64,000 nt of DNA. Origin: Coptis chinensis (taxonomy: Eukaryota > Streptophyta > Magnoliopsida > Ranunculales > Ranunculaceae). The stretch covers positions 40,273,001 through 40,337,000 of the forward strand of contig CM027378.1 of the NCBI GenBank assembly GCA_015680905.1. Direction: 5' to 3'. Position numbers and translations under genes: made by a program. The notes below the pieces were generated by a model. The model worked only from the letters and a program-made list of their open reading frames with translations. It was not told where the DNA came from and searched no databases. Positions 40,819 to 52,839 of the stretch are shown piece by piece. Position 1 is the stretch's first letter; every line of letters starts with the position of its first letter.

Positions 40819-43049
40819 ATTTTTCTTGTCCTCAAGCAAATATGTGAAATTAAAATAAGTGACCAAAAATGTATTTTTAACTAGTCTCGTTTCGTTGAGT
40901 GCAACTGCATTGACCATATGCAATAAGGTCTTAAACCACTAAGAATTCCCTAGTAGACGAGTTATAGCCTCGTGAGAGTTTTCTAGATAAGGTACTCAAA
41001 AACTTTATTTATACTACAACGACTAAGAAATAAAAGTAATTGTTCCCTAATTTTATCTCAGAATCTATACATCTCACTAGTGTTTAAACAAGGATGATCA
41101 TTCTAAAACTTAAACTAATACATGCATAATAATCAAATCATCTTAAGATAAAAAACTATACAATGAACTATGATATGAAATGCAATGGCAGGTCCGTTTC
41201 TGAAACTTTTGGGTAGCGTGCCTAAGTAGATTCTCACAAGGAATATGTCAAAACACATAACACTCTGATTTTTCCACTCAAGTTTGCTAACTCCAGTGTG
41301 CACTAGGCACACATTTCCTCACAATCTCAATGACAATCCAAGGAAGCTGAGGTCGATCAAACACATTTACCACTTACTATCACATCAACCTATTCCTAAT
41401 TGAGCTAGAGGTCTTTATTAGGTGATACTGGACGTACGTGTTGGTTAAAAAAGGAAGGAAATGGATATTTAAAAAGACAAGTCTGAGAAAATAGGGTCTT
41501 CATATTATGTAACTAGAGAAAATCTTGTTCTTTTGCTTCTATACTTTGTTTCCATCCTTAGGCTTTTTATTTTGGCTTTTTGACTCCTTTTATTCTATTT
41601 TTGGAGTTTTTATTTTATTTTTATTTATTTTTCTTTTCTTTTCTTTTCTTTGGATAGAAACTTATTTTCCCTTTCTTTTCTGAAACAACTAACTAATTTT
41701 TGTTTACACAGGTTTTTCTCTTCTCTTTTCTTCACTCATCCTATTTCTCATACTTATCTAGATAGGTAGGCTGATTTTATTTTTTATTTTGTTTTATTGG
41801 GTAAAGAATTTGTGGTTTGTGAAAAGGCTAATGAAAGGCTCAGTGGGGCAACTAGCGGATAATAAATTTCATATAGGTGTGAATTTTTGGCTATATCGAT
41901 CCAACGAGGGCCTAAATTCTCGCTTAGGATATGGTGTGGTGATCAAGCAAGTAGATGTGTGATTTCTCTACTCGGATTTGACTTCTCCCTTGTGTCATCA
42001 CTTAGATATTTCACTCTTATGATGCTTTTAGGCTAGATGCTCACAGAATATGTATTAAGTACTCTAACCTAGGTCTCAGAAAAATATTGCCAAGTACAAT
42101 CAAAGATGCTCATGGAAGATGTTCATGAAAAGATGCAATGACTATTACCTACGTATTAATCTATGTTTCAAAAATTAAATCCTAATTCAAGTACTACATG
42201 AGATTTCTAGACTAATACCATTATGGAGAAGGGAACAATACTATTATCACTAAGTGCCTAGTATAAACAATATTTATGATTTTTAATTTTTTATAAAGAA
42301 AAGTGCGTAATTTACATCCTAAAAGTGCCTAATATTTGCAAATGTTTCTATCCCACCCCCAAACAATCGAACGCTTTGTCCTCAAAGTGTAAAGAGATAA
42401 GGAAAAAATTTACCATAGAAACATGGCAAAAATTGGCAGTACCTGTAACATAAATATTGTAAAGATGATATGATAACATCAAACACAATTAGACTGTTAT
42501 GTACTAACTAACACAAACTCTACTAGAGTTAACATGACAGACAAGAGTTAACATGACAGACAAAGGGTGGCAAAAAGATTTGGAATAAAATACCAAAATA
42601 CGCCACCCCCAAACAAAATTGGAAAACTCTTTTTAAGTTTGAAACTGTTTGTTTGGCTTATACTCCAAAAAGGTGGTATGTTACAAAAAATTATAAGGGT
42701 ATTTTTAAGTCAGATTCCCTAGACTTAATGTGATATATATGTATTAGCATGTAGTTTAACATATATCAATAATCTAAATAATTGTGGATCTTTCCATAAA
42801 TAGTTAACACGGAATGCACCACCAAACAGAATCAAGCACCAAGACTTTCTACGAAGCAACTTAGTGGAATGAGAGCGAGATCTGATGGATCTAGAACCTA
42901 ATCGAGTGTGTACTCTCTTATTTTTTGAACGAAAGGGTGTCCAAGTGAATGATCGTGAAAAAAAGAATGGTTGTGGAAAATACTTGGAATGTGGATAAGT
43001 GTTAGAAGAAAAGGGTGGAAAGAATGATTGGATTCTATGAGGGATTAGC
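40819..43049 (-). other. 3' non-coding region of element C with two purine modules
   Basis: Conserved cassette near 40860-40976. Purine modules at 42351-42385 (GATTGTTTGGGGGTGGGA) and 42600-42620 (TTTGTTTGGGGGTGGCG) lie only about 245 bp apart, as if the accessory ORF normally between them had been deleted. Upstream of the second lies the AATCTGACTT motif (near 42706-42720). The T/TTTTC-rich tract at 41570-41660 is low complexity. A 125-codon ORF (42725-43102) has no domain signature. Confidence 0.65.
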
Positions 43050-45488
43050 TCAGGTGGATGGTGGTGGTGCTCTAGGTAGTTTTTGAGAGGGTGGATCATC
43101 ACAAGCTCTTAGAAACTCATAGAATTCCTCATCTAGCTTGGTCGCATCTACATAATTATGGTATTTATCTGCATCTTTGAAAATGTCATCAATCTCGTCC
43201 AAGGAGTCGAAATTATGATATTTGTCTTCTTCCATAAGAGGGGTGTCTACTAGTGTGGGGACGAAAGCGTCGGCCACACTAATGTGAGATACCAAACTCT
43301 AAATGGACTTCACTTCTCTTTCTACAGGCAAACCTAGTTGTCCCTGCTTGAGTCTAAACATGTTAACCTCCACAGAAAGATTTCAAAAAGAAAGAGTTAT
43401 TAAGCCATCACGACAATTCATTTGGGCATTGGCGGTTGCCAAGAAAGGACGCCCTAAGATGATGGGAATAGAATCATGAGCAGTTTATGTGTCAAGAATA
43501 ACAAAGTCAACTGGGTAGTAAAAATCCCGAACTTTAACGAGAATGTTTTCAACTATGCCTTTGGGATTCTTAATAGAACGATCGGCTAACTGCAAAGTCA
43601 TTTTGGTTGGTTGAAGTTTTGTCAGACCTAGTTGTTTATATATATAAAAAGGGAGTAAGTTAACACTCGTCCCTAGGTCTAATAAAGCAGTTGTTATGAA
43701 GGTATCACCTAAGGTGCATTATACAGTAGGACGACCAGGGTCCTTGTACTTAACAATTCCGTTATGTTTAGATACAAAGGGATATTCTTCAGTTAAGAAG
43801 GCTTCGTGGGGTATGTTGGTTTTCCTCTTCTTGGTGCACAACTCATTTAGAAACTTTGCGTGTCTAGGTAAACTTTTTATAGCATCTAGAAAAGGTTGGT
43901 TTATAGTCAGATTTTTAAACACTTCCCTAATCTTATCAAAATTCTTGTCTTTTTTAGACAATTAATCTATGGGGATACCGTGGTTTATCTCTATATTTAG
44001 CATAAGGGTCAACAATATTATTAGTCTTTGCTTTATCTTTAGCCGTTTTCCATCTAGGTGTCCATATTGGAACCTCTACAGGTGTAGGATATTCAATTTC
44101 TATTACAGTATTTGGTATGGTTTCATTTTCAACTTCTGTTTGCGGGTGGTCTTCAGGCATAGTTACTTTGTTATCAACTACTGTCCCTGAACGAAGGGTA
44201 GTGACTGCTTGTTGGTCCCCTGGGGTTATATTACCATTACACTGAATATTTTTTATTTCGAATGCGTTGTTTGTTGACTTAGGATTAGGCACTGCTTGAC
44301 TTGGAAACATGCTTGTTTGGTTATTATTTTGGTTAGGAGACATGTCAATAACCTTTTGGCACAAAGACTGCATCATTTGCATCGTTTGTTTCATCACATT
44401 AGAGTTTTGATCATGTTGATCTTTCATCAAGTTGGAGTTTTGTTGCACAATTTGATTTTGTTTTTCCAACAAGGTCACTACTACTACTTCTGTAGATGGT
44501 TGAACTGGAATTAAGGCTTGTTGAGCGTTCATGTCTTGATGTTGATAGTTATGGGTTATGGGCACTAAACCTCTATTCTGGTCACCTAAGTTTCCTTGTC
44601 CTTGAGGTTGAGTTAACTGGTTGAAGTTTGATGGTTGTGGTGGTGGTTGTGCATAAACAAGAGGACAATAGAAGTCGGAATGCTCAAGACTAAAACAGAC
44701 ATTACAACGAGTAGATTTAGTGTTCATGACAGGAGTGGGTTGTTATTTAATAGAGATGGCATCTACCTTTTTAGTGAGGACATCGAGAGGAGTTTTAAGC
44801 TCGGGATCAGGTTTAACCTCAGAAGAAGGAGTGGAGCGGGAAGAGTCGTTACCTCCCCAATTGTTTTTCCTCTTAGATTGATCTTCTAAGAATTTATAAC
44901 CCTCCAAGGCTCCTTTACTAAGAAAACTACCCCCAGTCATGATATCTAGAACCTCTTTATGATAATGTGAAAGCCCCTTGAAGAAAGCACGAACAAGCGT
45001 GTCTTTTGCAAGGTTATGATGTGAACATTCTATGAGAAGATCAGTGAAACGGTTCTAGGCCTCTGAAAAGGATTCATGAGGGTTCTGGTGGAAGAAATGA
45101 ATCTTTTGAAGCATTTCATCGGTCTTCAGTGGTGGGTAAAACTGTTCCATGAACAATTAAACAAGATTAGCCCATGAGTCCACAGAGTTTGGCGTTTGGG
45201 CAGTTAACCAAGACGTCGCCTTGTCGGCTAGGGTGAATGGAAACACCCTAAGTTTAACTTCATCTGGACTTATGCTAGGATGATGGAATATAGTGAGAAC
45301 TTGTTTTATCCTACGCATGTGTTGATAAGACTTCTCGTGGGATAAACCATGGAAAATCGGTAACAAGTTAAATATATTCGGGGGAATTCGAAAATCCCCC
45401 ACTAGGTCTCAAGAACGATGCATGACTTAGGGCCATTGTCTAGTGCTTTATAAAAATCAGAGAGAAGTGTCTCTGGTTCTTTAGCCAT
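43050..45488 (-). pseudogene. gag: Element C gag and protease, degenerate
   Basis: ATG at 45488 (MAKEPETLLSDFYKAL), soon frameshifted into VGDFRIPPNIFNLLPIF, KATSWLTAQTPNSVDSW. Stops follow at 45157-45159 (TAA where F has Gln) and near 45057 (TAG before NRF, shared with F). The CCHC knuckle is CNVCFSLEHSDFYC, then a Gln/Asn-rich linker. After a frameshift near 43955 comes VFKNLTINQPFLDAI and the protease core LLDLGTSVNLLPF (DLGT), LQLADRSIKNPKG and ILGRPFLATANA. It ends in an acidic stretch and never reaches RT. Structural protein plus protease only. Confidence 0.85.
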
Positions 45489-45756
45489 TGATGTAGGTGT
45501 AGTGTGTGAAATTCTAGATAGGCGTGTGATATTGCATCTACAAAAAACAAGCCTGATTATACTAGAATTGAAACTCCTTTGACAGAAGAGGCGAAGAGTA
45601 TAAGAAGGAGTACCTGAATGTCTCCTTGCTATGCTTGTGAATAGCGTCTTTTATACACGAGCTCAGTGTATTTAACAAGTTAGAAACACTAAATAACTTG
45701 AAGAAATGGAAGTTTGTACTAACCTGTGAAGATTGGGATGTTCAAAATAGGACGTG

Positions 45757-45985
45757 GGGTGCGCTTAGAAATTACCTAGGAAGGGCGCGGGGTCGCGCTC
45801 CTATCTAACTCGAGTTCCAGGTGCTTCAGCACAAGACGCGTTCAGAATTTTCCTATGAAATGTGCAGGTTGCGCTCGTGCCTGAGGCGATGTCCAGTGAG
45901 TTGAGCGCGGGGGGCGCTCAGAATTTGCCTGAAACGGGCGCATGTCGTGCTATTGCCTTTGGCAATGTCCAGTAAGTTTAACGTG
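45757..45985 (-). repeat. About 75-bp GC-rich tandem repeat in the leader of element C
   Basis: Three degenerate units, each with a GCGCTCAGAATTTGCCT-like core (near 45759, 45836 and 45913), a second GCGC-rich core, and a GATGTCCAGTGAGTT-like tail. It lies between PBS and gag. Related cores occur upstream of the accessory ORFs of D (50308) and F (57935). Confidence 0.65.
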
Positions 45986-46766
45986 CTCCAAAAATTTGAA
46001 ATTTTTACAGTAGTTTGCTAAGACGTCTATCAAGTAGCCTGTAAAATATTAGATCAATCGGAGCTATGAAAGTCCTTCTACTGCCTTCAAAATTTGTGAA
46101 ACAGTTTTCGGACACAATACAAACAACCGAATGGTTAACCATTCAAAATAGAGCCAAAAATCACCAAAAGTTTACTAGAGACTACTGACAGATCCTACGT
46201 GTTCCTATAAAAATTTTAGAGCAATTGGATTTCTCCAAACCCTCCTTATAGGCTGGTGTTCCAGAAATTAAGTGTTTGCAAAACTGCAGAAACACACTGA
46301 AAACAATCCACTAGTTAGGTGGTCAAAACAAATAAAAAAACTCGTCAAATTTTACTGCAAACTCTTGACTTATGATAGATACTTCTGTAAAAATTTTAAT
46401 TTTTTTGGAACTGCCTAAGTAACCCTACTAGTCTGTTTTTTAAGAACTAACGGTTTGAAAACTGAAATGCAGCACTGTAAAGATCGTATTAGTTCACTAG
46501 GTAAAACAACTAGAACAAATCTGAAAAAATTATAGGAAATCAATAACACCTTAAGAATTACGCCTGCAAAGGTTCAGAATTTTTCGAAATTTACAAATAC
46601 CTTTTCTGCAATGTTTTCCTCTGTGAATCCGCAGCCCCTATGCCTAAAATAGTGAACAGTACCAAAAATACAAGAAATAAGAATGAAAAATTAAAAGGGT
46701 GGGTGGGTTGAGAATGGGGGATTGCCTCTTGGATTCAAGCAATTGAATTCTTGTCTTGAAAGAGTT
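45986..46766 (-). other. 5' leader of element C
   Basis: No ORF of note between the tandem repeat and the PBS. Confidence 0.55.
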
Positions 46767-46784
46767 TAGACGGCAGCGACGCCA
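46767..46784 (-). other. Primer-binding site of element C
   Basis: Minus strand TGGCGTCGCTGCCGTCTA, two bases from the LTR. It is similar to the complement of the tRNA-Asp 3' end. Confidence 0.75.
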
Positions 46785-46786
46785 TT

Positions 46787-48197
46787 TGATAATAGCAAAT
46801 TTACGTTAACTAACTATCTATGCGTAAACACAAATAAACAATTAACTAAATAAGTGCTTAGATCAATATTCCTACTTTCAATTCATTATGCAATATATAA
46901 AGAGTACGGATTCGTTCTACTCATAAATCATCAAGACATAAATAGAATTCAACTAATCAAACAAAAGGAACAATGATGAGTGTAATGATTTGAATAAGAA
47001 ATTAACTATTATGATAATACTACGAATTAATACTAAATTAACTAACAATATAATGATGTGAATCAAAGATAGAGAATGTTAGAGAGAGAATTAAATATAA
47101 TTTTCAATTTCTAGAAGTGTTAGAATAGATTGTTAAGAAACCCTAATCTTTATATTCTCAGTAAAAGGTTAAATATAAATCTTAGACTTTTATGATCCCT
47201 AATTCAATTATACCATCTCTAGTCATAATCAAATTAGCATGAGAGGAAGGTTTGTTTTCCATTCTCATGGCAAAACTCACAATCCACTAGTTTAGATTTT
47301 TCTCTTCTTATCTCTAAGTCAAGAAAAATCCAAACTTTAAACCTTAATCAACAAATCTATGCTAAACAAATCAAGTCCTCTCAAGCTTCATTAACCTCCC
47401 TCTAATGGGAGTTTAGCTTTGATTCATTGGACTGAAATTACTTAAACAATAAAGGAAAAACATAATAAAAGAACTTGAAGGTATTTTTATTGAACGTTTA
47501 ATGGAGGCTACAAACATAAACTAATTCTAACCATAAACTAAACTATAGAGGGAGAGAGAGAGAACCCTAATTACACTAATTAAACTAATGGGGGAGTAGC
47601 CCACTTTGTTTTAGCCTGAACTCTTTTTATATAGGAGAGGGTTAGGTTACAATTTTGTGCATGGGATTTTAGGCTAGGTTATGGACCCATAAATCAAGTC
47701 CATAACCTAATTGGTTAAATCCAAGACTTCCAATTCTGGTCGTGTTACTATAGCACATATTTTCACCAACTTATACTACTCTGATCGAGTCAAGGCCTAG
47801 ACCATTGAAAAGAACTTTCTGAGCTGGTCATTTTGATATAAAATGGGCCTAATTCCAATGTCTGAGTCTAAAGATATGACATTTTGAAGTTATATTGACT
47901 TTTCTTCAGCTCCCTAATCCGATTTGACTTTCATTTAACAGTGTTGGCTTGGGCTTTTTAAGGGTTTTTTCTCTATTAAACTTGGGCTTTCTTCATAGAA
48001 CTTCTCTAGCAAACTTCTCTAGCAATCACTTTAGCTCCTTTTAGCGCCTAATTACTAACGAATTGACATTTATTCAACTCCGAAGCCTGAAATACTCAAA
48101 AGCACGTAATTAGTGATAAACCTATATTATTAATAACATAATTGGCTAAATAGAAATACTATTAAAGGGTTTAAACTATAATTTTAGGCTCTTATCA
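46787..48197 (-). repeat. 5' LTR of element C
   Basis: TGATAATAGC to GGCTCTTATCA. Minus-strand TATA near 47625-47635. It holds a small duplication ACTTCTCTAGCAA at about 48000-48025 that is absent from the 3' LTR. Confidence 0.92.
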
Positions 48198-49309
48198 CCA
48201 TCTTTAGCCATTTTTTTTTCCTTTTGGCTTTTGGCTTTTGACTCATTTGATTCTGTTTTTGGAGTTCTAACTTTTTATTTGATTTATTTATTTATTTATT
48301 TTCTTTGGATGGAAAATTTATTTTCTTTTCTTATTTGAAGTAACCAACAAATTCTTGGTTTTCCACAGGTCTTTCTCTTTTCTTTATTCCATTTCTTCCT
48401 ACTTTTTAGACTCATTCAAAAATGGGTAGACTAATTTTATTTTTATTTTGTTTATATAAAAGGATAAATGATTTATGGTTTGTGAAAGGGCTAAAGATAG
48501 ACTCAGAGGGGCGACTAGCGGAAAATACTTTCATATAGGTTTGAATTTCTGGCTCTATAGATCCAAAAAGGGCCAAAATTCTCGCTTATGATATGGTATA
48601 ATAATCAAGCAAGTGGACGTGTGATTTCTCTATTCGGAATTTACTTCTCCCTTGTGTCATTACTCAGATATTTCACTTATATAAGGCTTTTAGGCTATAT
48701 TCTCACAGGATTTGTAGAATAAGTATTCTAGTCTAGATTTCAGAAACTTACTGTCAATACAAATATAGATGCTCATGCAATATATTTATGGAAAGATGCA
48801 ATGACTATTACCTACGTATTAACCTAAGTTTCTAAAAACTATTCTAATTTAAGAGCTAAAGTGAAGCTTCTAGACTACTATCATCACAGAAAAAGAAACA
48901 ATACCAATATTCTTAAGTGCATAGTATAAATACTTTTTATATATATATTTTTTTATCATTTTTTTAATTTTTTACTAGAAAGCAAAGTGCATATTATATA
49001 CACACACACACACACACATTTATATATATATCCTAATAGGTGCCTTAAATTATGCGTGTTTCTATGCCACCCCCAAACAAAAACATGCTTTGTCCTCAAA
49101 GTATAGAAATAAGAAGGATAGAAAATACCATGGAAACGCGTGAAAATTTAAGAGCACCTGCAAAACAAATTTAGAACATACTAATATAGGTAAAGAAAAA
49201 CAGACACAACTCCTATATAAGTTCCACCCGTTATGGGAATAACAAGGATTAAATTGCTTTGGACATAAGCAAACACTAACTGAAAGTAAAACTTATCTTA
49301 TATCCAGCA
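48198..49309 (-). other. 3' UTR of element D, proximal part, with purine module
   Basis: Resumes D after element C. Purine module on the minus strand at 49068-49101: CTTTGAGGACAAAGC, then GTTTGGGGGTGGCAT. A (CA)n/(TA)n microsatellite lies at 48940-49035. No ORF. Confidence 0.7.
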
Positions 49310-50223
49310 CTATGCGTTGTCCTCCCCTTCTATAAAAAAGTGAGGTTTCTTTGCATCCTGCCAAGCCATGATAATCTGCCAGGGCTCACGCCATTTATCA
49401 TCTACCTTTTCTATCCTGTTAAGCGCCACTTGGTCGGATGGGGTGTAAGGAGCAACCCAATTAGGTTGTAACCTCCACCCCGACCAAATCATAACACGAA
49501 AAGAGTGTACAATGCAATTGGTGGGTCACATAATGTCAACCCCAACCCGATTCGTGAAACGGGTACAGAACTCAGGAAAGAAACATAGCATTATGCGGCA
49601 AACCAAGACAGGCATAAGAAGATACTTATGCTTCATACTATGGGCTCATGCTAAACTAGACACTAAGGTCTGGGGAAGGTCATACAACCTATGTACCTCA
49701 GCTAGAGCAAGGAAGACGTCACAAGTGGCGATATTCACAGAAGAAAAATGCCATTCTCCTAAAATATTCAGCATAATAAAGAACATAATAGTTTCTAAAT
49801 TAAGGGACATGCTACCAAGGGCTATGCTATATTGCCCTTGGTCCTCTACACGAAAAATCCCCACCCCATAGGTCTCATGGAAATACTCATAGTTATAGAT
49901 GTACATATTATCAGCCATATAACCTCATGAGTTTTGGGCAACAGGCATACAAAGTCTAATACAAAAGCCAATAAAAACTTACTTAAATTCATTGTTTTAT
50001 CATCAATGGTGACAGAGAGCACTTGTTCCCCATCTGTTCGATAAAAGAACCTACAATTATCATAGAAATAAGCAGTAAGTGTAGGAGAATAATTTTCATC
50101 AGAAATTACCATCAGAGGTTGCCATCCTGACTGCACAATCAAGTCGCAGAACCAAAACCCATAGGTGTCACTCTCGAGCAATTCTTCAAAGGATTGCTCC
50201 GATATGATTTGAGGAGATTTCAT
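49310..50223 (-). pseudogene. Accessory ORF of element D (ORF 2 type)
   Basis: ATG at 50223 (MKSPQIISEQSFEELL). The first 17 codons of the longer open frame upstream are not needed. SPTLTAYFYDN and DKTMNLSKFLLAF follow. A frameshift near 49900 continues into SIALGSMSLNLETIMFF and LNILGEWHF, a stop lies near 49646, and the frame ends with WQIIMAWQDAKKPHFFIEG (stop at 49310). About 304 codons. Homologous to 1662-2631 in G and, at its N-terminus, to the F ORF (KSPKILLEQDF). Sits downstream of a TATA box and GC-rich leader. Function unknown; no signal peptide or clear transmembrane anchor. Confidence 0.65.
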
Positions 50224-50690
50224 AGCAAACAAACACACTACTGAACTCCTTGAAGTGACCACATAAAACCCCAAAAAAAAAAACTTGAGGTATGTTGAAG
50301 TAAGGGCGCGGGTGCGCTCAGAATGGCCTATGTCAAATGGCGGGCACGCTCTCTTTTGACAAAAGAAAAATCTGCAATACTGGAATTACAACGCTGGCGC
50401 GCTCTATGTTAATGCAATATAAGGGTGTGCACGCTCTGAGCTAGACCTGTGAGATGAATTTGAAAGGTGCAGAGTGAAGTATATGGCATGCCATGTATTT
50501 ATAGAGCACTAGTTGCTTAAACAAAGGTTCCCAAATTGATAAGGGAAGAGATGGAATAAGAAAAGGGTTTCTAAAACCTAAATAGAAACTGTCGAGAGCA
50601 GACTCAGCACCCAATCTATATGGTTTTAAACCTGGAATCAAAATAGCAATCTCTAAACAACAATATCTAATTCTAGCTACACCACATTAG
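50224..50690 (-). promoter_or_regulatory. Promoter and leader of the element D accessory ORF
   Basis: Minus-strand TATA CTATAAATAC at 50495-50504 followed by GGCATGCCATATAC. The leader then contains ACATAGAGCGCGCC and GAGCGCACCCGCGCCC, matching the leader of the F ORF (ACATAGAGCGCACATG, GAGCGCGCGCCC). A polypyrimidine/T tract precedes the ATG. Separate transcription of the ORF is an inference. Confidence 0.5.
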
Positions 50691-50704
50691 CAGGATGCTT
50701 ATAT

Positions 50705-51787
50705 AAGGGGGAAGAGAAAGAGTAAGAACAAGGGGGAAGAGAAAGAGTAAAAACATACCAGAGTCCACTCCTTAGCCAACCATGCCACCACCCAGTGTGC
50801 AACCATCTCAGGTTAGTAGTTTCTAAATTTCTTTAGTTGATTAGGTTATTGGTTTATAATGGTATGAGGTTAGTTTATTAGTTTGTTTTTTTTTTTTTAA
50901 TTTTTGGATTGTAGGACACTGTTAGTGCAAGCGTTAGTACAAAGGGGAAGAGAAAGAGTAAGAACATACTAGAGTCCACTCCTCAGCCAACCATGTAACC
51001 ACCCAGTATGCAACCATCTCAGGTTAGTAATTTCTAAATTTCTTTAGTTTATTAGGTTATTGGTTTATAATGGTATGAGGTTAGTTTATTAGTTTGGTTG
51101 TTTGTTTGTTTGTTTGTTTGTTTTGTTTTGTTTTTTTTTTTTAATTTTTGCATTGTAGGGCACTGTTAGTGCAAGTGTTAGTACAAGGGGGAAGAGAAAA
51201 AGTAAGAACATACCATTACAGCCAGAGTCCACTCCTCAGCCAACCATGCCACCACCTAGTATGCAACCATCTCAGGTTAGTAGTTATCCAACTTGTGTTT
51301 ATACTACTTATGTTTATCCTTATTAGTTCATCCTTATATATTGCAATGTATATTATAGGACCAAACCAAGAAGAGAAAGACTTCTGGGAGAAAAGAAGTT
51401 CCTCCACAAGGTTATGACCTATATATATCAGAACACACTGGCAGTCATTTCATTTGTTCAGGAAGCAATGCACCACCAATCAAAGTTTATAATGGTTCAG
51501 GTTCAAGATTGACTGCAGTTTCTTCTTCTGCAACTAAAAATATGAATGTTCCTATACCAAAAGCATCTGGAACTCAAGAAAGTGAAGCTGGAGCTCAAGG
51601 AATTCAAGCAAGGCCAATTCAAGCTAGAAATAAGACCAGAGCTGGTGCAACTAAGATCAAGACAATAACTGAATGCAAGTCACCAACAACAAGGTCATTG
51701 ACAAGTAAACAAGGAGCTGCTACAACTAAGACCAGAACTGGTGCAACTAAGAGTAAGCCAAACACTGTTAGGCCAATTTGGAAATGA
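50705..51787 (+). pseudogene. 3' part of a spliced gene with a triplicated exon (possible MULE transposase C-terminus)
   Basis: Three near-identical exons end at 50811, 51022 and 51275, each reading KRKSKNIPESTPQPTM and PPPSMQPSQ. They are separated by introns starting GTTAGTA and ending GTAG (exons 50915-51022 and 51159-51275). A fourth exon, 51359-51787, encodes KKRKTSGRKEVPPQGYDLY and a Thr/Lys-rich tail, ending TGA. All exons are phase 0, so the duplications keep the frame. Exon 1 has TAG for Gln and exon 2 a TAA, so this copy is damaged. The Pro/Lys-rich tail resembles C-termini of plant MULE transposase-like proteins, but no catalytic part is present. Confidence 0.5.
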
Positions 51788-51915
51788 ATGTAATTTTGAC
51801 TATGGAAATGAATGTAATTTGACTATGGAAATGGGTGTAATTTAACTAAGATATTGACTTATCTTTGAATATGGAATTGTGGCAATTAATGTAATTTGAC
51901 TATGGAAATGAATGT
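51784..51915. repeat. Short tandem repeats after the triplicated-exon gene
   Basis: AATGAATGTAATTTGACTATGG-like units of about 23 bp recur four times with small changes. Confidence 0.6.
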
Positions 51916-52256
51916 TGGGCCTAGATTATCTGTGAAATTGTATTTGGAATTGTTCTGGAACTACAACACACTATTAGATTAGGAACTGTTTTGGAACTGC
52001 AGCACACTACTAGATTAGGAACTATTTTGGATAGATTATAGTAAATATTTGGTGCTTTGTAACTTGTGCTTAATGAATGTGTTAGTTGAGTAGTAGTGTC
52101 TATTCATTTCATATTCATTTCTTTATAGGTACCAATGCATGCCAATGGTTCATTTCGTATTCATCTCCTACATAAGAACAGCTCCACTGACACCACTCTC
52201 ACCACTCTCTAGTCAACACTTTTAGAAATCACTTGATCACTCACTGTCAGGTTGAC

Positions 52257-52709
52257 ATGGTGAAAGGAGCAATGAAGAGTGTTCAGATGGACACATCCAA
52301 GTTATCTCAGTCCTATGATAAACTATGTGAAATTATGAAGATAACACAGGGAAGGAAGGTGTTCATGGAAATGGTGTACCAAGATGGAGACCTACATATT
52401 GGGGTCTGTCCTAAGTGCCAGAGGTTGTGCTACATTGAGGTGCTTGGGGAAGAAGGAAAAGCAGAAAAATGTTTTCCCTACTATTTTGTGAAAGAGAAAG
52501 ATGTTGTTCTGACTTATGATGATGAGCCACCACCAGGATTCCAGAAGTCTACTGTGTCACAGAGGAGATCCACTTGGCTTGGTGCAAGCACCTCAAGCAC
52601 AATAGCCCTAGCAAGGCCATCTAAAAAACAAATTAAAGAAGTTGTTTTAGCACTAGAAACTGCAGGTGTGTGCATGAAAACTATGGGAAAAACTCAGAAG
52701 AATAAGTGA
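52257..52709 (+). CDS. Hypothetical 150-aa protein with a Cys pair (CPKC)
   Basis: The first ATG is at 52257 (MVKGAMKSVQMD); the longer frame from 52233 starts with TTG. It is intact to TGA at 52707. Visible are a helical N-terminus, GVCPKCQRLCYIEV with Cys residues at about positions 71, 74 and 78 and another near 91 (KCFPYYF) that could form half a zinc site, an acidic DDEPPPGFQ, a Ser-rich linker and a basic C-terminus. I do not recognise the family. It lies downstream of, and co-directional with, the triplicated-exon gene and may belong to the same transposon or be a captured gene. Confidence 0.45.
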   Translation: MVKGAMKSVQMDTSKLSQSYDKLCEIMKITQGRKVFMEMVYQDGDLHIGVCPKCQRLCYIEVLGEEGKAEKCFPYYFVKEKDVVLTYDDEPPPGFQKSTVSQRRSTWLGASTSSTIALARPSKKQIKEVVLALETAGVCMKTMGKTQKNK

Positions 52710-52839
52710 TGGTGTCTAGTATTGTTGTCTAGTCTAGTTTTTAAGAGTCTTTTGTTAAGGAATGTCAAGCAAACTTGTATGTTTGCTATAGTTTGTTTGC
52801 TATATGTTTGTCTTTAATTTGCTTTATGTTTGTAGTTGT

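Larger units (their letters stand above)
39401..48197 (-). mobile_element. Element C: gag-protease-only gypsy element nested in D
   Basis: LTRs of 1.40 kb (TGATAA...CTTATCA), near-perfect TSD, PPT and tRNA-Asp-like PBS. The interior encodes gag and protease, but RT, RNase H and integrase are missing between 43050 and 42600. Thus it is a deletion derivative that would have needed enzymes in trans, akin to the gag-only non-autonomous elements known in plants. It sits in the same orientation as its host D and belongs to the same broad family. Confidence 0.9.
37313..50690 (-). mobile_element. Element D: 5'-truncated Ty3/Gypsy element, split by element C
   Basis: Minus strand. The 3' LTR (37313-38651), PPT and part of the 3' UTR (to 39400) are continued at 48198 after element C, followed by the purine module (49068-49101) and an accessory ORF (50223-49310). 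Gag-pol and the 5' LTR are absent; around 50690 a different, DNA-transposon-like sequence begins. Its LTR is close in sequence to solo LTR E. Whether D and F were once a single element interrupted at 50.7-56.4 kb cannot be decided by eye. Confidence 0.7.

Noticed and set aside
42725..43102. 125-codon minus ORF in element C as an accessory protein
   Set aside because: Overlaps the end of the protease frame, has no resemblance to the accessory ORFs of D, F or G and no motif.
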